55,155 bases of DNA from Gordonia hydrophobica NBRC 16057 (GTDB taxonomy: Bacteria; Actinomycetota; Actinomycetes; Mycobacteriales; Mycobacteriaceae). Position 1 is the stretch's first letter. Every line of letters begins with the position of its first letter. Below the pieces are notes generated by a model that was not told the origin of the DNA, did no database searches, and saw only the letters and a list, made by a program, of their open reading frames with translations. A program made the translations under genes and the position numbers. Shown one piece after another: positions 52,236-55,155 of the stretch. The stretch is taken from the NCBI RefSeq assembly GCF_001592365.1, contig NZ_BCWU01000018.1:1-55155 (forward strand), written 5' to 3'.

Positions 52236-54017
52236 CTAACGCAGCGCGGAAAGGCCGAGTTCAGCGAGCGCCGCGGCCGACGCGTCGTCCTCCGCAGCGA
52301 TCCGGAGATCGAACGATCCCACGTCCGCGGTCCACACCGCGTTCGCCAGCGCCGCGGCCAGTCCCACTGCGTCGCCGTCACCCCGCGAGCTCACCGAGAC
52401 GTGTTGGGCGTTCACTTCGATGTACCACTCGGGACGCGGCCCGATCATCGACGACGACGCCGGGTCGGCGAGTGCGCCGAGATCCGCCGCGATGTAGGTG
52501 GGCCGTTCCTCGGGGCGTGCGGCGAGCAACTCCACGCCGGTCGTCACCCCGCTCAGCACCAGCAGACTGTCGATGCCCACGGTATGGGCGCCTTCGATGT
52601 CCGTGTCGAGACGATCCCCGATCATCAACGGGCGCTGCGCATTCGATCGCGCCAACGCAGACCGCATGATCGGGGCAGCGGGCTTGCCCGCGACCCGAGG
52701 CGTGGCTCCGGTGGCCGACGCAACAGCCGCCACCATCGATCCGTTGCCGATCAGGAGTCCGCGTTCGGTGGGCAGAGTGGTGTCGACGTTGGTCGCGATC
52801 CAGGTCGCGCCCCGCCGGATGGCGAGCGCGCCCTCCGACAGTTGTGCCCACCCGGTGTCGGGGGAATGCCCCTGCACCACGGCAGCCGGCTCATCGTCGG
52901 CGGATTCGACGACGGTGAGGCCCTGCGACCGGATCTCGGCACGGAGCGCCTCCGACCCGACGACGAGGACTTTCGATCCGGGATCGACTGCTTCGGCGAC
53001 CAGTGCGGCGCCCACCTGGGCACTGGTGACGACTTGGTCTTCGCTCGCCTCGAATCCGAGCCCCGTCAGATGCGCGCACACCTCAGACGGCGTGCGGCTG
53101 GCGTTGTTTGTCACGAACAGGGCGGTGCCGTCCGTCGCCGCCACCGCGGCAATCGCCTCCGGCACCGGCTTGGTGCCGGTGTACAGGGTTCCGTCCAGGT
53201 CGAGCAGCAGAACGTCGTACTGGTCGCGCAGTGGAACGTCCGCACCTTCGGGCTGCACCTCGTTGTCGACGCTCGCATCGCCATCCAGGAGATCCATCAG
53301 GCGGAACTCGGCATCCGTCTCATCGTCGATGTCGGCAGACGCTGCATTCTGGAACCAGGTGATCGCGTCGTTCCGCCGGCCGACGGCCTCGAGGGTGGAT
53401 GCATAGGCGAAGAACAGTCGTGCGGCGTCGGTACCGGTTCTACCGGGGGTGAGATCTTCGGCTGCGAAGGCTCGGACGGCGTCTGCCGCTTCCCCCATGT
53501 CCAGCAGAGCGCCCGCTTTGACGATCACCATCTCCAGCCGGGTGTCGCCGGTCAGATTCCGAGCGTCGTCGCTGTCAGCGATCTCGACGGCGCGGTCCGG
53601 ATGTCCCAAGCCGCGTTCGCTGTCGGCGATGAGCGGCAGCAATGCATCGCTGCCGCTCATCCGTCGTGCCGCCCGCAACTCCGTGACGGCCTCTTGCCAT
53701 TCGCCGACCGAATACGCGACGATGCCCGCAGTCTCTCGGACGACAGCGATTCGAGCTGCCCGAGCGCGTGCTGCCCGAGCATGCGCCAACGCCTGTTCCG
53801 GTGCCTCCTCCAAGAGGTCGGAGGCCATGACGAGATGCCGCGCGACGCGGTCGGCCGTCTGCTTATCGAGAGCTTGGAGGTCGCGTCGGACGTCTGGATC
53901 GAGATCGGAAGCCTTCACCTCGTCGGAGATCCGCGGTTCCGACGAATCGTGCTTCTCCGCGGCCCGTCGCCCGTTCCGCTTACCGCCCGAATTCCGCCCG
54001 TTACCAGTACTGCTCAT
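52236..54017 (-). CDS. TPR-domain / HAD-IIA phosphatase fusion
   Basis: 593 residues. After a basic tail (1-30), residues about 50-245 are helical repeats resembling tetratricopeptides (RETAGIVAYSVGEWQEAVTELRAARR). A HAD-IIA phosphatase follows with DLDGTLYTG (273-281), LFVTNNASRTPSEV and MIGDRLDTDIEGA. In mycobacteria these are two neighbouring genes (Rv1691 TPR and Rv1692, a glycerol-3-phosphate phosphatase); here they form one frame. About 75 residues after the HAD core have an alpha/beta character. It heads the minus-strand operon, upstream of a repeat cluster. Confidence 0.9.
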   Translation of the reverse strand: MSSTGNGRNSGGKRNGRRAAEKHDSSEPRISDEVKASDLDPDVRRDLQALDKQTADRVARHLVMASDLLEEAPEQALAHARAARARAARIAVVRETAGIVAYSVGEWQEAVTELRAARRMSGSDALLPLIADSERGLGHPDRAVEIADSDDARNLTGDTRLEMVIVKAGALLDMGEAADAVRAFAAEDLTPGRTGTDAARLFFAYASTLEAVGRRNDAITWFQNAASADIDDETDAEFRLMDLLDGDASVDNEVQPEGADVPLRDQYDVLLLDLDGTLYTGTKPVPEAIAAVAATDGTALFVTNNASRTPSEVCAHLTGLGFEASEDQVVTSAQVGAALVAEAVDPGSKVLVVGSEALRAEIRSQGLTVVESADDEPAAVVQGHSPDTGWAQLSEGALAIRRGATWIATNVDTTLPTERGLLIGNGSMVAAVASATGATPRVAGKPAAPIMRSALARSNAQRPLMIGDRLDTDIEGAHTVGIDSLLVLSGVTTGVELLAARPEERPTYIAADLGALADPASSSMIGPRPEWYIEVNAQHVSVSSRGDGDAVGLAAALANAVWTADVGSFDLRIAAEDDASAAALAELGLSALR

Positions 54018-54810
54018 AACCTTCTAATCTATTCGCCGACCACGGAACATACCAATTCGAGATCCCAAATCAGTCGACTCTGTCGCCTCTCCCTACGTTG
54101 GTCGAGTTCGTCGCCTCTGCCCTTACGTTGGTCGAGTTCGACGCCTTCCCCTACGTTGGTCGAGTTCGCCGCCTCTCCCCCAACGTTGGTCGAGTTCGAC
54201 GCCGCGAACGTAGTGAGCGACGACGAGAATCGAGACCGCCGCGGGCAGGGGCTGCAGACCACGCGTACCCAGTTCATCGGTACGGCGATCTCGATATGCA
54301 GCTTGCTCGCTCCGCTCCCAGGCAGCTACTCGATCAACGTGCGGGACGTTGGTCGAGTTCGACGCCGCGAACGCAGTGAGCGACGACGAGAATCGAGACC
54401 GCCGCAGGCAGGGGCTGAAACACCCGCATATCCAGCCGGGCGTCCGCGGCGATCTCGATACGCAGCCTGCTCGCTCCGCTCCCACGCAGCTACTCGATCA
54501 ACGTAAGGGAGTCGCATCCCCATACGTTGGTCGAGTTCGAGGGGACGCCTCCCTCTACGTTGGTCGAGTTCGACGCCGCGAACGTAGTGAGCGTCGACGA
54601 GAATCGAGACCGCCGCGGGCTGGGGCTCGTGCGCACGCGTGTCCAGTCGGGTGTTCGCGGCGATCTCGATACGCTGCCTGCTCGCTCCGCTCGCACGCTG
54701 CTACTCGATCAACGTGGGACGCGGCACTTGATCAACGTAGAGGGGCGGTTACTCGATCCACGTCGGGACGGGTTACTCGATCACCGTAGGGGTGCCGGCC
54801 CGGGGAATGC
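54018..54810. repeat. Cluster of inverted interspersed repeats between rRNA operon and the HAD gene
   Basis: About 790 bases without a gene. The unit TACGTTGGTCGAGTTCG starts at about 54094, 54124, 54152, 54182 (first base differs), 54346 (partial), 54523 and 54556. The opposite type, running GATCTCGATACGC...GCTACTCGATCAACGT, occurs at about 54289-54341, 54452-54503 and 54662-54714, with shorter relics to 54790. Long copies continue GCGAACGTAGTGAGCGACGA then GAATCGAGACC. Facing pairs could fold into long hairpins. The same repeat type occurs at 637-842. Function unknown. Confidence 0.75.
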
Positions 54811-54845
54811 GGGGAGCCCCCGACCGTGACGGTCGGGGGCTCCCC
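54811..54845 (-). terminator. rRNA operon terminator
   Basis: GGGGAGCCCCCGACCGT (54811-54827) and its exact complement (54829-54845) give a very strong stem of about 15 pairs after allowing a small loop. It lies about 12 bases beyond the 3' end of 5S rRNA on the minus strand and should end rRNA transcription. Confidence 0.9.
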
Positions 54846-54857
54846 GGGAATGTTGTG

Positions 54858-54974
54858 TTCGGCGGTGTCCTACTCTCCCACACCCATTACAGTGCAGTAC
54901 CATCGGCGCAGGTGGGCTTAGCTTCCGGGTTCGGAATGGGACCGGGCGTTTCCCCACCGCTATAGCCGCCGTAA
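54858..54974 (-). rRNA. rrf: 5S ribosomal RNA
   Basis: The minus strand reads TTACGGCGGCTATAGCGGTG then GGGAAACGCCCGGTCCCATT and CCGAACCCGGAAGCTAAGCC, ending GTAGGACACCGCCGAACA, the standard actinobacterial 5S sequence with pairing ends (CGGCGG with CCGCCG). About 117 bases. The ends are set by comparison with mycobacterial 5S and may vary by a few bases. The 23S gene should lie beyond the right edge. Confidence 0.96.
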
Positions 54975-55155
54975 CTCTATGAAACTGTGAGCTTTCCGAC
55001 GAAGGACGAAACCGAACAGTTTCCTAGAAGCAAACACCGAAAACGATTTCAGTGTTCACCCCACCTCCTCCGCAGGAGCTGTGTTGTTTCAGAAGTACAT
55101 AGTGGATACGCGCTCTACTGTGCGTCACAATAATTTCGACTCACCACAAAAATTC
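54975..55155 (-). other. 23S-5S internal transcribed spacer (part)
   Basis: The 181 bases upstream of 5S show no gene and no recognisable 23S 3' end. They contain a CTCCT/AGGAG hairpin near 55063-55079 and complementary stretches around 55022-55056 (GAAGCAAACACCGAAA and TTTCAGTGTT) that may be processing stems. The window ends within the spacer. Confidence 0.7.

Noticed and set aside
50832..54506. A 1224-codon open frame on the plus strand opposite nadK, tlyA and the HAD gene
   Set aside because: It is a shadow of real minus-strand genes in GC-rich DNA; its composition is arginine/aspartate/glycine rich and it has no domain, whereas the minus-strand proteins have full family motifs.
54094..54572. 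CRISPR array suggested by repeated TACGTTGGTCGAGTTCG units
   Set aside because: Spacings are irregular (about 12 to over 150 bases), copies occur in both orientations, units vary in length, and no cas genes are present.

Overview
The window is high-GC actinobacterial DNA, most probably from a mycolic-acid-containing genus of the Mycobacteriales such as Gordonia or a close relative. The strongest argument is the block from about 35.8 to 54.0 kb. It keeps, inverted here, the gene order known from the Mycobacterium tuberculosis Rv1691-Rv1713 region: TPR/HAD phosphatase, small protein, tlyA, nadK, recN, steA, steB/mctB-like, pyrG, NUDIX, xerD, parA, scpA, scpB, rluB, cmk, der. An F420-type luciferase-like oxidoreductase, a family-5 uracil-DNA glycosylase, an ATP-dependent DNA ligase of LigB type, a DUF222/HNH (13E12) gene, GTG/TTG starts and a 5S rRNA of actinobacterial type agree. 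The genus is an inference.

Layout. (1) 1-1.0 kb: 3' end of an IS110-family transposase and its right end, then about 650 bp of palindromic non-coding DNA. (2) 1.0-13.4 kb: accessory and housekeeping genes: a displaced DUF503 protein, a VOC protein, two MFS transporters, Tex, a Zn-dependent dehydrogenase, a lone ABC ATPase, a MarR regulator divergent from a DHA2 efflux pump with clear palindromic operators, a glutathionyl-hydroquinone-reductase homologue and an M15 peptidase. (3) 13.5-18.3 kb: a HelR/HelD-type RNA-polymerase-recycling ATPase gene broken by one extra base. It is preceded by a near-perfect rifamycin-associated element (RAE). A phosphodiesterase and UdgB follow. (4) 18.3-28.2 kb: an XRE regulator with a palindromic operator, a hotdog thioesterase, paired SMR exporters, LigB, NUDIX, a two-gene amino-acid ABC importer with fused binding protein and permease, FdhD, and a 13E12 HNH gene. 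(5) 28.2-35.6 kb: a looser, partly AT-rich accessory stretch with membrane proteins, a truncated deazaflavin-dependent nitroreductase, an epimerase-type SDR behind a perfect KstR-like operator, an MFS pump, a serine recombinase that has lost its catalytic serine and is translationally coupled to a small unknown protein, and tRNA-Pro(GGG). (6) 35.8-54.0 kb: the conserved housekeeping block, almost all on the minus strand and often with 4-base start/stop overlaps. (7) 54.1-55.2 kb: a cluster of inverted interspersed repeats, the terminator of an rRNA operon, 5S rRNA, and part of the 23S-5S spacer.

The housekeeping block couples chromosome segregation (ParA, ScpA, ScpB, XerD), cell division (SteA, SteB), DNA repair (RecN), ribosome maturation (Der, RluB, TlyA) and nucleotide supply (PyrG, NadK, Cmk). 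The items most worth checking are the RAE-helR locus with its frameshift, the catalytically altered recombinase pair beside tRNA-Pro, the KstR-type operator far from other visible sterol genes, the palindrome at the IS110 end, and the repeat cluster beside the rRNA operon.
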